Below are positions 14,622 to 15,456 of a DNA stretch of 15,456 nt, piece by piece. The first letter of the stretch is position 1, and the number at the start of each line of letters is the position of its first letter. The DNA is from Pseudomonadota bacterium. Its GTDB lineage: Bacteria > Pseudomonadota > Alphaproteobacteria > Reyranellales > Reyranellaceae. The position numbers and the translations under genes are program-made. The notes below the pieces were generated by a model. That model was given only the letters and a program-made list of their open reading frames with translations, ran no database searches and was not told where the DNA came from. The stretch lies in NCBI GenBank assembly GCA_023436825.1, contig JAEZHS010000749.1:1-15456 (forward strand). The letters run 5' to 3'.

Positions 14622-15456
14622 GTCCAGCGCGCCGGCGACGTGCCGAGCGGCTCGGGAGGCTTGGCGAAGAAGGGCGGCGTGTCGCTGAGCTGAACCACGG
14701 GCTTCAGATGACGCAGATGGCCGAACAGGCCGTCACTCTCCATCAGGTAGCGCGCAAGCTCGGGCTCTGGCAGCTCGGCCATGCCGTTGCCGGGCTCGAC
14801 GGTGCCGAGGCTCGCCAGCCAGTGCGCGACCTGCACCAGCGACACGCGCACCAGCCACGAACCGCCCTGCTCGACGCGGCGGGCGAGGCCTGCCATGGCG
14901 CCCAGTGCGCCGAGATAGCCCGCGATGTAGTCGAGCGCCTGGACCGGCAGGTTGCGCGGCTTGGCGAGGGAGCCTTGCGTGGCCGAGAGGCCGGTGACGT
15001 TCTGCACGATCGAATCGAAGCCGCGCCGGTCGGCCCACGGGCCTTCGTGGCCATAGGCGCAGATGCTGACGCAGACGATGCCCGGTCGGAGTGCCGCCAC
15101 CTGCTCCGGCGAGAAGCCGCGTGCGGCGAGCGTGTCGGGGCGATAGCCTTGGGTGAAGACGTCGGCATCACGGATCAGGCCTTTGAGCGTCTCCACGCCG
15201 GAGGCGTCGCGCAGATCGACCCAGGTGCAGCGCTTGCCGTGGCCGGTATCCATCAGCAGTTCGGTCTGTTAGGGCAGATGCGGCGCGACGACATGGAGCA
15301 CGTCCGCGCCGTTCTCGGCTAGCACGCGACCGCTGGTCGGTCCGGCCAGCACGCGCGTAAGGTCGAGCGCGCGCACGCCGCTCAACGGGCGCTCGCCTTT
15401 CGGCAAAGGCCGCGGCGGCGCGTCACCGATCTGGACGATGTCGATCAGCGGCAATT
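14618..15456 (-). pseudogene. Family III (CaiB/BaiF) CoA-transferase, interrupted by in-frame TAA, 5-prime end outside window
   Basis: Two adjacent segments in the same frame make one CoA-transferase. The upstream part (15454 to 15272) has RPLSGVRALDLTRVLAGPTSGRVLAENGADVLHV, the N-terminal Rossmann signature. The downstream part resumes with DTGHGKRCTWVDLRDASG, continues with the CaiB-family YRPDTLAARGFSPEQVA and SICAYGHEGPWADRRGFDSIVQ, whose aspartate (codon 15016-15014) is the expected catalytic one, and ends at 14618. Between them a TAA stop at 15271-15269 falls in frame where the family has ordinary sequence (HLP-stop-QTELLMDTG). No ribosome site precedes the next ATG at 15253. These enzymes move CoA between organic acids. 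The gene is thus a pseudogene, a sequencing error or a read-through case; the gene also continues past the window edge. Confidence 0.8.

Overview
This is a GC-rich window (roughly two thirds G+C by eye). Its gene content fits an alphaproteobacterium: an orphan Bug-type solute-binding protein next to hydantoinase genes, a DUF1127 small protein, an otsB-GH15-otsA trehalose cluster behind an EcfG-type stress promoter, and a family III CoA-transferase. The order (Hyphomicrobiales or Rhodospirillales, for instance a Bradyrhizobium- or Reyranella-like genome) is a guess. I see no tRNA, rRNA, CRISPR array, insertion sequence or phage gene.

Layout. Positions 1-173 are non-coding and contain a perfect 12-bp inverted repeat. 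174-4880 (minus) is a tightly packed operon read Bug solute-binding protein, then hyuA, then hyuB. It looks like a module that captures and hydrolyses a cyclic amide or related compound. 4881-4978 is a divergent intergenic region with a palindromic operator candidate in front of a GFA-family zinc protein (4979-5383, plus). 5384-5800 is a gene-poor stretch with an isolated sigma-70-like promoter and a very strong hairpin, possibly a small RNA locus. 5801-6949 (minus) is a class V aminotransferase-fold enzyme, divergent from a signal-less BtuF/FepB-like binding protein (7039-7821, plus).

A DUF1127 protein (7880-8125) is followed by two back-to-back hairpins and a GGAAC-N16-CGTT promoter. Downstream lies the three-gene overlapping trehalose operon otsB (8326-9084), GH15 (9081-10883), otsA (10868-12253). 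OtsA makes trehalose 6-phosphate from UDP-glucose and glucose 6-phosphate, and OtsB dephosphorylates it. The GH15 enzyme may turn over trehalose or a related alpha-glucoside. The promoter suggests the pathway belongs to the general stress response.

An AAA ATPase (12314-13471, plus) converges, sharing a TTAA stop, on a minus-strand operon of Phd/YefM antitoxin, VapC-type PIN toxin and a YhbS-like acetyltransferase (14585 down to 13468). The antitoxin promoter and operator can be read directly and predict a leaderless mRNA. The window ends inside a family III CoA-transferase gene that carries an in-frame TAA at 15269-15271 and is probably a pseudogene.

No wholly new multi-gene system is evident. 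The best candidates for undescribed biology are the orphan promoter-hairpin locus at 5617-5748, the hairpin/EcfG-promoter arrangement at 8183-8251, and the acetyltransferase coupled to the toxin-antitoxin pair.
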